From the NCBI RefSeq assembly GCF_000468755.1, contig NZ_AWEZ01000006.1, positions 53,126 to 117,125 of the forward strand: DNA of 64,000 bases, written 5' to 3'. The notes beneath the pieces are model-generated. The model did no database searches and was not told the DNA's origin. It was given only the letters and a program-made list of their open reading frames with translations. Below are positions 36,877 to 45,086 of this stretch, in pieces. A program made the position numbers and the translations under genes. This DNA is from Olsenella profusa F0195 (lineage in GTDB: Bacteria > Actinomycetota > Coriobacteriia > Coriobacteriales > Atopobiaceae). The stretch's first letter is position 1. Every line of letters starts with the position of its first letter.

Positions 36877-37428
36877 ATGAGGGCACAGGCATCACAGCCG
36901 CAGCGCCGCCTGGCATGGCTCACCACGAGTCGTGAGACGGCGCGGCAGTATGTACGATGGACGGCGGGCCTGCGCGCGCACCCTGGGGCGCGCGCGGCTC
37001 TGTTGGGGGCAAACCGCTGGCTCAAGGTACTGTGCTACGTGCTCTACCCGCTGTTGCTGGTGCTCACCTGGTTCGGCGTGGGATGTGAGACGGCAGGGGC
37101 ATCCTTCTGGCACGCACTGCTGGCTCCCGTCGTGGGCTTTGTCTTGGAGACGGCCCTGCGCGCCTGGCTTGACGCACCGCGTCCCTACGAGGTCTTGGCC
37201 ATCGACCCGCTCATCCGCAAGAAGACGCGCGGCAAGTCGTTCCCCAGCAGGCATGTCTTCTCGGCCTTCGTGATCGCCACCAGCTGGCTTTCCTATAGCG
37301 TGCCGGTGGGGTGTGCGCTCCTTGCCGTCGGCGTGATGCTGGCGGTGGTGCGTGTGCTCGGTGGCGCGCACTTCCCACGTGACGTGGTGGCGGGAGCGCT
37401 TTTGGGCATCCTGATCGGGATTATCTAG
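36877..37428 (+). CDS. PAP2-family membrane phosphatase
   Basis: A 183-residue protein with about four membrane helices. PAP2 motifs are RAWLDAPRPYE (motif 1), PSRHVFSAF (motif 2, PSRH in place of PSGH) and RVLGGAHFPRDVVAG (motif 3). Members dephosphorylate lipid phosphates such as undecaprenyl pyrophosphate or phosphatidylglycerophosphate. The gene lies 16 bases after ettA and is likely co-transcribed. The N-terminal 40 residues are basic and probably cytoplasmic. Confidence 0.85.
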   Translation: MRAQASQPQRRLAWLTTSRETARQYVRWTAGLRAHPGARAALLGANRWLKVLCYVLYPLLLVLTWFGVGCETAGASFWHALLAPVVGFVLETALRAWLDAPRPYEVLAIDPLIRKKTRGKSFPSRHVFSAFVIATSWLSYSVPVGCALLAVGVMLAVVRVLGGAHFPRDVVAGALLGILIGII

Positions 37429-37446
37429 CGGTCGCTCGCGGCAGGG

Positions 37447-37690
37447 CTATCCGAGGCCCTTCGCAGACGCCAGGAGCCCGCCCACATCGTCATTGCCCGT
37501 GGCCTAGGAGCATGAGGCGGATAACCTTCTCGCCCGAGGGCGGCGTGACAAAGGTCCCGGCACCCGCGGTCCGTCCGAACGCCTGTGCCATCGTTGGTGA
37601 GACCACAAAGAGCCACCGGTTGGTGGGGGGTCTGGACAGGGATGGAGGCCCGGTTCCACCATGCCCTGACGGGGGCGCCGGGCATGGTCC
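37447..37690 (-). pseudogene. possible gene remnant upstream of nadA
   Basis: The 377-base gap between the PAP2 gene and nadA has no intact gene. On the minus strand a coding-like frame reads NRWLFVVSPTMAQAFGRTAG then TFVTPPSGEKVIRLMLLGH. After a one-base shift it continues GNDDVGGLLASAKGLG and stops at 37447. The two parts join naturally, which suggests a frameshifted C-terminal fragment. Family not recognised. Confidence 0.3.
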
Positions 37691-37725
37691 CTCCTTGGCG
37701 TCCCGGTACTGACAAGACACATGAC

Positions 37726-37754
37726 TTTACAGTTACCTCATCTCCTGTCATACT
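37726..37754 (+). promoter_or_regulatory. predicted promoter of nadABC-niaR
   Basis: TTTACA (37726-37731), 17 bases, CATACT (37749-37754), about 50 bases before nadA. A GACAAGACAC word just upstream and a CTGTCATACTGTCAC direct repeat overlapping the -10 are possible NiaR operator half-sites. Confidence 0.45.
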
Positions 37755-37805
37755 GTCACGCCAACCGGCGGTTGTCCCTAAGGGATCCGAGGTGGGGAGG
37801 GGCAC

Positions 37806-38825
37806 ATGGGCGACTATGTCATGACGCCGTTGGAGCGGCAGAGCCTCGAGCGGGCGCTGCGACGCCTCCACGAGGATGGCGGCCCCGTCCCGCAGGACTT
37901 CGGATCGGGGTTCGGGGCGCTCCGTGAGCGCGTGGAGCGGCTCAAGCGCGAGCGCGATGCGGTGGTGCTCGCGCACTACTACGTGCCGGCCGAGACGCAG
38001 GCGCTGGCCGACCACGTGGGCGACTCGTTCTACCTCGCGCGCCTGGCGAAGACGCTGACGGCCGAGACCATCGTGCTCTGCGGCGTCTCGTTCATGGCCG
38101 AGAGCGTCAAGCTCCTCAACCCTGACCGCCGCGTGCTCATGCCTGTCCCCGCGGCCGATTGCCCCATGGCGCACATGGTGCGCGAGGCCGACGTGGACAG
38201 GGTGCGCACCCAGTACGACGACCTTGCCATCGTGGCCTACGTGAACACGACGGCCCGCATCAAGCGCTGGGCGGACGTGTGCGTGACGTCCTCGAACGCC
38301 CTCAAGGTGGTGCGTGCCCTGCCGCAGCACAACATCCTCTTCCTGCCCGACATGAACCTGGGCCGCTACGTGGCGCACCAGCTTCCCGAGAAGAACGTCA
38401 TCCTCAACCGTGGCTATTGTCCCACGCACATGCGCATCGCGCTGGCGGAGGTGGAGGCGTTGGAGCTGGCATATCCCGATGCCGAGGTGCTGGCTCACCC
38501 CGAGTGCAGCGAGGAGGTGCTTGCCGAGGCGGACTTCATCGGCTCCACCAAGCAGATCATCGAGCACATCGCGGCGAGCAGCCGGAAGGAGTTCATCGTG
38601 CTCACCGTCATGGGTGTCTCGTACGAGATAGAGCGGCAGACGCAGGGCCAACACAAGCGTGTCCACTATCCGGCGACGCCACCCATCTGTCCCAACATGG
38701 CCATGGTCACGCCGCAGAGCCTGCTCGCCTGCCTTGAGGACCGCTCGGGCGAGATGCAGCTTCCCGAGGACGCGGATCGTGCCAACGCGCCCCTTGAGCG
38801 CATGCTCGAGCTGGCGGCGCTCTGA
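37806..38825 (+). CDS. nadA: quinolinate synthase
   Basis: A 339-residue protein. It condenses iminoaspartate with DHAP to quinolinate using a [4Fe-4S] cluster. The three ligand cysteines are Cys92 (VLCGVSFMAES), Cys205 (RGYCPTH) and Cys295 (PPICPNM). AHYYVPAE (residues 56-63) is the usual N-terminal active-site motif. GGGGAGGGG is just before ATG 37806. It is first in nadA-nadB-nadC-niaR; the nadB start overlaps its stop. Confidence 0.95.
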   Translation: MGDYVMTPLERQSLERALRRLHEDGGPVPQDFGSGFGALRERVERLKRERDAVVLAHYYVPAETQALADHVGDSFYLARLAKTLTAETIVLCGVSFMAESVKLLNPDRRVLMPVPAADCPMAHMVREADVDRVRTQYDDLAIVAYVNTTARIKRWADVCVTSSNALKVVRALPQHNILFLPDMNLGRYVAHQLPEKNVILNRGYCPTHMRIALAEVEALELAYPDAEVLAHPECSEEVLAEADFIGSTKQIIEHIAASSRKEFIVLTVMGVSYEIERQTQGQHKRVHYPATPPICPNMAMVTPQSLLACLEDRSGEMQLPEDADRANAPLERMLELAAL

Positions 38826-40018
38826 TGGCGGGCGAGGCGCAGGACATGCGCGCGGACGTGACGATCGTGGGCTGTGGCGTCGCGGGCCTCTATGCGGCCC
38901 TCAACCTGCCGCGGGCTCTCTCGGTGGCCATGCTCTGCAAGGAGGATGTGGCCAGCTGCGACTCCATGCTGGCGCAGGGTGGCATCTGCGTGATGCGTGA
39001 CTATGACGACTACGCCCCCTGGTTTGACGACACGCTGCGCGCCGGTCACGGCGAGAACCGCATCGCGAGCGTTGACGTCATGATCTGGGAGAGCCGTGGC
39101 ATCATCCGCGACCTCACATGCCTGGGCGTGTCGTTCGACCGCACGCCGACGGGCGACCTGGACTACACGCGCGAGGGCGCCCATTCGCGACCGCGCATCG
39201 TGCACCATGCGGACGTCACGGGCAGGGAGATCACCACCACGCTTCTGGCGCGCGTGCGTGAGTTGTCCAACGTGCGCATCCTCGAGGGACACCCGATGGT
39301 GGACCTCCTTGAGGGGGACGGTGCCTGCACGGGCGTCGTCTGCGAGCGGCCTGGCGGCGGGCACCTTGCCATCCGTGCCACGGACACCCTCATGGCCACG
39401 GGGGGCGTGGGCGGGCTCTATGAGCGCTCCACCAACTTCCGCAGCCTGACGGGGGATGGCTGCCGCATCTGCGCCGCGCATGGGGTCGAGCTGGAGCACA
39501 TGGACTACGTGCAGCTGCATCCCACCTCGCTCTATACCACGCGACCGGGGCGCGCCTTTCTCATCAGCGAGTCGTGTCGTGGGGAGGGGGCCATCCTCCT
39601 GGATGCGAGGGGCGAGCGCTTCGTGGACGAGCTGCTGCCCCGTGACATGGTCTCCGAGGCCATTCGGGCGCAGATGTGCGAGGATGGCATGCCGTACGTG
39701 CGCCTCTCGTTCGAACGGGTGGCACCGGAGGTCATAACGGGACACTTTGCCAATATCTACCAGCGCTGTCGCGACGAGGGCTACGATATCCTGCGCGAGC
39801 CCATTCCCGTGGTTCCCGCCCAACACTACCTCATGGGCGGCATCCATGTGGACCAGGACTCCCGTACCACCCTGCCGCATCTCTATGCGGCGGGGGAGAC
39901 CAGCTGCAATGGCGTGCATGGCAGGAACCGCCTTGCGAGCAACTCGCTTTTGGAAAGCCTGGTATTCTCACGGTTGGCGGCGCGGGACATCGTGCGAAGG
40001 AGGCATGCCCATGCGTGA
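38825..40018 (+). CDS. nadB: L-aspartate oxidase, short form
   Basis: A 397-residue flavoprotein that makes iminoaspartate for NadA. The FAD-binding VTIVGCGVAGLYAALNL, AQGGICV, LMATGGVGGLYERSTN, and the active-site region VQLHPTSLYT with the later GGIHVD are typical. It is much shorter than the roughly 530 residues of E. coli NadB because the C-terminal helical domain is missing. The end LLESLVFSRLAARDIVRRR is where short forms normally stop. In anaerobes fumarate is the likely electron acceptor (inference). Confidence 0.92.
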   Translation: MAGEAQDMRADVTIVGCGVAGLYAALNLPRALSVAMLCKEDVASCDSMLAQGGICVMRDYDDYAPWFDDTLRAGHGENRIASVDVMIWESRGIIRDLTCLGVSFDRTPTGDLDYTREGAHSRPRIVHHADVTGREITTTLLARVRELSNVRILEGHPMVDLLEGDGACTGVVCERPGGGHLAIRATDTLMATGGVGGLYERSTNFRSLTGDGCRICAAHGVELEHMDYVQLHPTSLYTTRPGRAFLISESCRGEGAILLDARGERFVDELLPRDMVSEAIRAQMCEDGMPYVRLSFERVAPEVITGHFANIYQRCRDEGYDILREPIPVVPAQHYLMGGIHVDQDSRTTLPHLYAAGETSCNGVHGRNRLASNSLLESLVFSRLAARDIVRRRHAHA

Positions 40019-40877
40019 GACGACCCTACGGCTGCAGGCGGAGCCGCTCATCCGCTCCGCCCTGCGCGAGGACATCACGAACGAGGACGTCTCGACCATC
40101 TCGGTGGTGGATGGCACGGAGCGTGGCCGGGTGCATCTGCTGGCCAAGGAGGATGGTGTCATCTGCGGCCTGGACGTGTTCGAGCGCACCTTCCAGCTGC
40201 TTGACCCCACGGCCCGTCTTAAGGCCGCCGTGCGTGAGGGCGATGACGTGACCGTCGGCGAGGAGCTGGGCGTCGTGCATGGGCATGTGGAGGCCCTGCT
40301 CTCGGGCGAGCGCGTGGCGCTCAACTTCCTGCAGCGCATGAGCGGCATCGCCACGCTCACGCGCGCCATGGCCCGCGAGCTTGCGGGCACCAGGACACGT
40401 CTGGTGGACACGCGCAAGACCACGCCCAACATGCGCGTCTTCGAGAGGGAGGCCGTGCGCGTGGGCGGTGGCGCCAACCATCGCTACAACCTCTCGGACG
40501 GCGTGATGCTCAAGGACAACCACATCGATGCGGCGGGTGGCATCTCCCAGGCCGTGGCCGCGGCGCGTGCCCGTGCGCCCTTCGTGCGCAAGGTCGAGGT
40601 GGAGGTCGAGAACCTCGTCCAGCTTCGCGAGGCCTTGGCCGCTGGCGCGGACATCGTGATGCTTGACAACATGGACCTTGCCACCATGCGCACGGCCGTG
40701 GGCATGGTGGATGGCAGGGCAGAGGTCGAGGTCTCGGGCAACGTGACGTTGGGGCGCCTGCACGACCTTGCCGAACTGGGAGTCGACGTCATCTCGTGCG
40801 GGGCGCTCACGCATTCGGCACCCATACTGGACCTTTCCCTCAAGCATCTCGTCGTCACGGGGCGGCGCGCATCATGA
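40011..40877 (+). CDS. nadC: nicotinate-nucleotide pyrophosphorylase (carboxylating)
   Basis: A 288-residue protein. It converts quinolinate and PRPP to nicotinate mononucleotide with loss of CO2. LNFLQRMSGIAT, DTRKTTPNMR, KDNHI and GADIVMLDNM are the conserved quinolinate and PRPP contacts. The start ATG 40011 lies inside the nadB end and has AAGGAGG seven bases upstream. It completes the three-gene route from aspartate to NaMN. Confidence 0.95.
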   Translation: MRETTLRLQAEPLIRSALREDITNEDVSTISVVDGTERGRVHLLAKEDGVICGLDVFERTFQLLDPTARLKAAVREGDDVTVGEELGVVHGHVEALLSGERVALNFLQRMSGIATLTRAMARELAGTRTRLVDTRKTTPNMRVFEREAVRVGGGANHRYNLSDGVMLKDNHIDAAGGISQAVAAARARAPFVRKVEVEVENLVQLREALAAGADIVMLDNMDLATMRTAVGMVDGRAEVEVSGNVTLGRLHDLAELGVDVISCGALTHSAPILDLSLKHLVVTGRRAS

Positions 40878-41413
40878 CGGGCGAGGAGCGCAGGAGTCGG
40901 GCGCTGACTCTGCTGGAGCGGAGTGTGGCCCCCCTGACGGGGACGGAGCTCGCGCGTCGCCTTGGCGTGAGTCGTCAGGTGATCGTGCAGGACATCGCCC
41001 TGCTCAAGGCGCAGGGGGCGGACGTCGTCTCGACCAGTCGCGGCTATCGTCTCATGCCGGCCACCAGTCGTCCGATGCGGCTCCTCAAGGTGTTCCATGG
41101 GCCCGGGCGCGTGGGCGAGGAGCTGCGGCTCATCGTCGATCTGGGTGGGACGGTGGAGGACACGCTGGTGAGCCACCGCGCCTACGGGCGCCTGAGCGCC
41201 CCTTTGGGCATCTCCAGCCGGAGTGACGTGACGCACTTCGAGCACGAGCTGGCAAGCAGCAAGTCGGGGCTGCTCAGCGAGGTCACCTCGGGCTATCACT
41301 TCCATCATGTGAGCGCCCGTGACGAGGCAACGCTCGACGCCATCGAGGAGGCCCTGGGGTCGGCGGGGTTTTTGGCCGAGCGCAGCGATTGGGAGCGTAC
41401 GGAGCTGGGCTAG
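40874..41413 (+). CDS. niaR: NiaR-type transcriptional repressor of NAD synthesis
   Basis: A 179-residue protein. The N-terminal winged helix (LTGTELARRLGVSRQVIVQD, about residues 21-40) is followed by a 3H domain named for its three histidines; here SHRAYGR, HFEHEL and HFHHV provide them. NiaR binds nicotinic acid and metal and represses nad genes and niacin uptake. The ATGA overlap with nadC and position at the operon end imply autoregulation. Its operator is expected near 37700-37765. Confidence 0.88.
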   Translation: MTGEERRSRALTLLERSVAPLTGTELARRLGVSRQVIVQDIALLKAQGADVVSTSRGYRLMPATSRPMRLLKVFHGPGRVGEELRLIVDLGGTVEDTLVSHRAYGRLSAPLGISSRSDVTHFEHELASSKSGLLSEVTSGYHFHHVSARDEATLDAIEEALGSAGFLAERSDWERTELG

Positions 41414-41548
41414 GCCCCAGCGGACGGTCGCACGCTCGCAAGGATGTTTCAGGCATATCTCGTGCGTTTGGGTTTGACGTGGCAGATGGTGTATGCGCGT
41501 ACACTCTAGGGCAGGCACTACAGGGTGTCGTCACCAGTGGAGGAAAGC

Positions 41549-42580
41549 ATGGAGAAGAAGGATCTGGACTGGGGCAAGCTCAGCTTTGCCTACATGCACA
41601 CGGACTACAGCTACGTGTCCGACTATAGGGATGGCGCGTGGGATGCGGGCACGCTGACCACCGACCACTCCCTGCACCTCTCCGAATGCGCGGGCATCTT
41701 CCACTACTGCCAGGAGGTCTTCGAGGGCCTCAAGGCCTACACCACCAAGGGTGGTGACATCGTCTGCTTCCGTCCCGACCAGAACGCCCGGCGCATGCAC
41801 GATTCCGCCAAGCGCCTGATCATGCCGCCCTTCCCCGAGGACCGCTTCGTGGACGCCGTCGAGCAGGTCGTGAGAGCCAACGCTGCCTGGGTGCCGCCCT
41901 TCGGATCCGGTGCCACGCTCTATATCCGCCCGTTCATGGTGGCCACGGGCGACGTCATTGGCGTCGCCCCTGCCGACGAGTACCAGTTCCGCATCCTCGT
42001 GACCCCGGTGGGTCCGTACTACGCAGGTGGCATCAAGCCTGTCAAGCTGCAGGTCTCCAAGTACGACCGCGCCGCGCCCCATGGCACCGGCAACATCAAG
42101 GCCGGCCTCAACTATGCCATGAGTCTGCTTCCCTCCGTCGAGGCGCACGCGGCAGGCTATGCGGACAACATGTTCCTCGATCCCGAGACCCGTACGTACG
42201 TGGAGGAGTCCGGCGGCGCCAACATCCTCTTCGTCACCAAGGATGGCAGGCTCGTCGTGCCGCAGTCGCACACGGACTCCATCCTGCCCTCCGTCACGCG
42301 TCGCTCCCTGGTGGACGTGGCTCAGAGGATGCTGGGCATGGAGGTCGAGCAGCGCCCCGTCACGTTTGCGGAGATCGACCAGTTCGTCGAGTGCGGCATG
42401 TGCGGCACCGCGGCCGTCATCTCGCCGGTGGGCGAGGTCGACGCCGACGGGCGGAAGGTCGTCTACGGCATGGACCATGTGGGTCCCGTGATGGCAAAGC
42501 TGCGTGAGACCCTCGTGGGCATCCAGTCGGGCGAGATCGAGGACCGGTTCGGCTGGGTCCACAGGATCGACGTGGGGTAG
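41549..42580 (+). CDS. ilvE: branched-chain amino-acid aminotransferase
   Basis: A 343-residue class IV PLP transaminase for Leu, Ile and Val. The PLP lysine is in NIKAGLNYA. EVFEGLKAYTTKGG, ATLYIRPFMVATG and ECGMCGTAAVISPVG are conserved in the BCAT type 2 group. Start ATG 41549 follows GGAGG. A possible promoter (TTGACG 41474, TACACT 41500) has poor 20-base spacing. It ends in a strong terminator. Confidence 0.95.
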   Translation: MEKKDLDWGKLSFAYMHTDYSYVSDYRDGAWDAGTLTTDHSLHLSECAGIFHYCQEVFEGLKAYTTKGGDIVCFRPDQNARRMHDSAKRLIMPPFPEDRFVDAVEQVVRANAAWVPPFGSGATLYIRPFMVATGDVIGVAPADEYQFRILVTPVGPYYAGGIKPVKLQVSKYDRAAPHGTGNIKAGLNYAMSLLPSVEAHAAGYADNMFLDPETRTYVEESGGANILFVTKDGRLVVPQSHTDSILPSVTRRSLVDVAQRMLGMEVEQRPVTFAEIDQFVECGMCGTAAVISPVGEVDADGRKVVYGMDHVGPVMAKLRETLVGIQSGEIEDRFGWVHRIDVG

Positions 42581-42613
42581 ATCCTGACCCCTCGCCCCTT
42601 GCTTTACAAACTA

Positions 42614-42653
42614 CGGTCGGACCGCAGCAACGAGGTAACGGTCCGACCGCTTT
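42614..42653. terminator. bidirectional intrinsic terminator ilvE / oxidoreductase operon
   Basis: CGGTCGGACCG (42614-42624) pairs with CGGTCCGACCG (42639-42649); ACAAA and TTTGT extend the stem. T-rich sequence follows on the plus strand, and AAA precedes it for the minus strand. Confidence 0.88.
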
Positions 42654-42754
42654 GTTTGTCGAATGGCCAGTATGCCCACACCGGCGTGGTTCAGAGGCCT
42701 ACGGCAATGTCTGCCCATCTATATTGCATACAGGACATGGCTCCTGAGGCATGG

Positions 42755-43681
42755 CTACTCATCCACCGGGACAAAGTTGCGTAAGTACCTTGCTGCAAGC
42801 TGCACGGCGCGCTTCGCCTCTTCGAGGCTGCCCTCAAAGGCCTTGTCCTCGATTTCGATACAGGTGTAGCCGTTGTAGCCAATGTCCGTGAGCGCGGAGA
42901 CGAACGCGCCCCAGTCGATGTCCCCTAGGCCAGGGATCTTGGGGGACATGTACTCGAGTGGATAGGCCATCACACCAACATCGTGTAACTTGTCGGTAAG
43001 CAGCTTGATGTCCTTGTAGTGGGCGTGGAAGATTCTGTCCCTGAACTCATAGAGAGGCTTGATGTAGTCAATCTGCTGCCATACAAAGTGGGACGGGTCA
43101 TAGTTGATGCCAAGGTTGTCATAGGGGAGCACCTCAAAGATCTTGCGCCAGTTGGAAGGTGAGGTCATGAGGTTCTGCCCGCCAGGCCACTCGTCCTTGG
43201 TGAAGAGCATGGGGCAGTTCTCAATGGCAATTCTGACATTCTTTGCCTGTGCATACTCGAGGATGGGAGGCCAAACCATCCTGACTTCCTCAAGATTGTC
43301 CTCTAGATTCTTGGTGGGGATACGGCCTATGAACGTAGAGACCATGTTGACGCCCAGCATATGGGAGGCATCGATGAGCGCATAGAGGTGCTTGACATAC
43401 TCCTCGCGCCTTGCAAGGTCGGGTTCGAGGGTGTTGGGGTAGTAGCCGAGGGAGGAAATCTCGACGTGCCTCTTGGCACAGTACTCGTTGATCTGGCGGG
43501 CACGCTCCAAGGTGAGCGCCTCGGCATCGATATGGCAGACGCCGGCGTAACGGCGCTTCGCGCCGCCCGCATTGGGCCAGCAGGCGACCTCAAGGCACCG
43601 TAGGCCATTCTCGGAGGCAAAGTCGACGGCCTTCTCGAAGGTTGTGCCTTCCAGGATAGAAGTAAGCAGGCCAAACTTCAT
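42755..43681 (-). CDS. sugar phosphate isomerase/epimerase-family TIM barrel
   Basis: A 308-residue protein. The AP-endonuclease-2-type barrel ligands are visible in RIAIENCPM (Glu), GINYDPSHF (Asp, His), IFHAHYKDIK (His) and TCIEIEDKAF (Glu). MKFGLLTSILEGTTFEKAVD is the usual start. Members isomerise or cleave keto-sugars; in C-glycoside and 3-keto-glucoside pathways, similar proteins act after 3-oxidation. It is paired with a Gfo/Idh oxidoreductase 21 bases upstream on the same strand, and that pair is mirrored by the genes at 49325-51801. Confidence 0.82.
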   Translation of the reverse strand: MKFGLLTSILEGTTFEKAVDFASENGLRCLEVACWPNAGGAKRRYAGVCHIDAEALTLERARQINEYCAKRHVEISSLGYYPNTLEPDLARREEYVKHLYALIDASHMLGVNMVSTFIGRIPTKNLEDNLEEVRMVWPPILEYAQAKNVRIAIENCPMLFTKDEWPGGQNLMTSPSNWRKIFEVLPYDNLGINYDPSHFVWQQIDYIKPLYEFRDRIFHAHYKDIKLLTDKLHDVGVMAYPLEYMSPKIPGLGDIDWGAFVSALTDIGYNGYTCIEIEDKAFEGSLEEAKRAVQLAARYLRNFVPVDE

Positions 43682-43702
43682 GATGGAGTCCTTTCTCGCG
43701 TA

Positions 43703-44776
43703 TCACTCGAAGTCGATGGACTTGCCGGTGCGCCCAGACTCCCGGATGGCGTCCATGAGGCGCAGCACGCGGCGAACCTCGGGAATCTTGACAAAGAGTT
43801 TCTCCTTGCCATGACGTGCTCTGACATAGTGCTCAAAGTAGTTGCGATGGCAGGTGTTGACCGTGGGCAGGGGCTCGGTGACGAGAGTCCCCTCGGGGGC
43901 CGGCCCAAACGAGCGTGTGGGACCGGCGGCTGTCATGGTTCTGTGGCCGGGGACATTCGTGAGCAGATGCGTGGTTCGTACAATCTTGCCAGTGGGCTCG
44001 AAGCCATCAACATAGGCGCTGCCCCTGTCGCCGGCAACAAACCAGTGACGTTCGAACCACTTCTCGTCGGCCTTGTCGGCAAGATAGTATGTGCCAAGCT
44101 CCACAGTCGTCGTAACACCGTTGTCAAAGCGCAGCATGATTTGGAAGTAGTCGTCGACCTCCTTGTTGATGACGCTGCGGATGTCGGCAAACACTGACCT
44201 GAGCTTGGCGCCTGGGAACATCCAGCACACCTGGTCGAGCAGGTGGACGCCCCAGTCATAGAGCATGCCACCGCCCTCGCTCGCAAAGACGTGCCAGTCA
44301 TGCATGGTGCCGTTGAAGCCGTAGAGCTGGTTCTTGATGGCATACACGTTGCCGAGCGTGCCGGAGTCGCAGACGGCCTTCGCGATACGGAAGTCGGGGT
44401 CAAAGCGACGTTGCTGGTGCACGGTAAACGTGACGCCGCACCCCTTGCAGACCGCCTCCATCTCGTCGAGTTCCCTGAGGCTCATCGCCGCGGGCTTCTC
44501 GCAGATGACGTGCTTGCCGGCACGCGCCGCCTGGATGACGAGATCATGATGTTGGTTGTTGTTGGCTGCGATGATGACCGTATCTACACTGGGGTCCGCT
44601 AGGAGCTCCTCGTTGCTGCCATAGCGCTTGAGGCCATCGCGGACATCTACGAGCTGCTCGGGATCCTTGTCGGCAAAGCCTGTGAGGGTGATGCCGGGAA
44701 AGTCAGAGAGCATCTTCTCATGTTCGTGGCCCATGAAGCCGTGCCCGATGATTGCCATGCGAATGTCATCTGCCAT
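43703..44776 (-). CDS. Gfo/Idh/MocA-family oxidoreductase
   Basis: A 357-residue protein. The NAD-binding start MAIIGHGFMGHEHEKML is followed by the substrate lysine motif CEKP (92-95) and EGGGMLYDWGVHLLDQV. Members oxidise or reduce sugars and cyclitols, often at C3. Start ATG 44776-44774 has GGAGG upstream. First gene of a two-gene minus-strand operon with the TIM-barrel protein at 42755, divergent from the AraC/GH39 regulator, which probably controls it. Confidence 0.85.
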   Translation of the reverse strand: MADDIRMAIIGHGFMGHEHEKMLSDFPGITLTGFADKDPEQLVDVRDGLKRYGSNEELLADPSVDTVIIAANNNQHHDLVIQAARAGKHVICEKPAAMSLRELDEMEAVCKGCGVTFTVHQQRRFDPDFRIAKAVCDSGTLGNVYAIKNQLYGFNGTMHDWHVFASEGGGMLYDWGVHLLDQVCWMFPGAKLRSVFADIRSVINKEVDDYFQIMLRFDNGVTTTVELGTYYLADKADEKWFERHWFVAGDRGSAYVDGFEPTGKIVRTTHLLTNVPGHRTMTAAGPTRSFGPAPEGTLVTEPLPTVNTCHRNYFEHYVRARHGKEKLFVKIPEVRRVLRLMDAIRESGRTGKSIDFE

Positions 44777-45086
44777 CTCTACCTCCAAGATAGACCGAGC
44801 AAAAGGGATCTGCCCTCTATATGAGTCTATGGAGGAGGACTGTCCTGCGTTTGCCTTCCGGCATTAGATATCGAACGGTATTTGCAGTACTTGAGGCGAG
44901 CAACCTAGCGATTACAACAAACATCATGCATTTCTTGCATTGCTGGTTATGAACGGTCGCAAAGGCCCGCTTACGGATTTTTTGATGAGCTATCGTGCGC
45001 CTTGCAGTAATTGTTTGGTGCGACAACCGCTTATCTACGTACAAGCTTCCTCAACGATTATTGAGTAAAAATAGGATGGTTATTGT
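44777..45086. other. AT-rich divergent control region of the C-glycoside locus
   Basis: 310 bases, clearly lower in GC than the neighbours, with no supported ORF. It holds ATGCA-TTTCT-TGCAT (44926-44940) and several A/T runs. It is the likely site for divergent promoters and AraC-type regulator binding. Confidence 0.5.
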
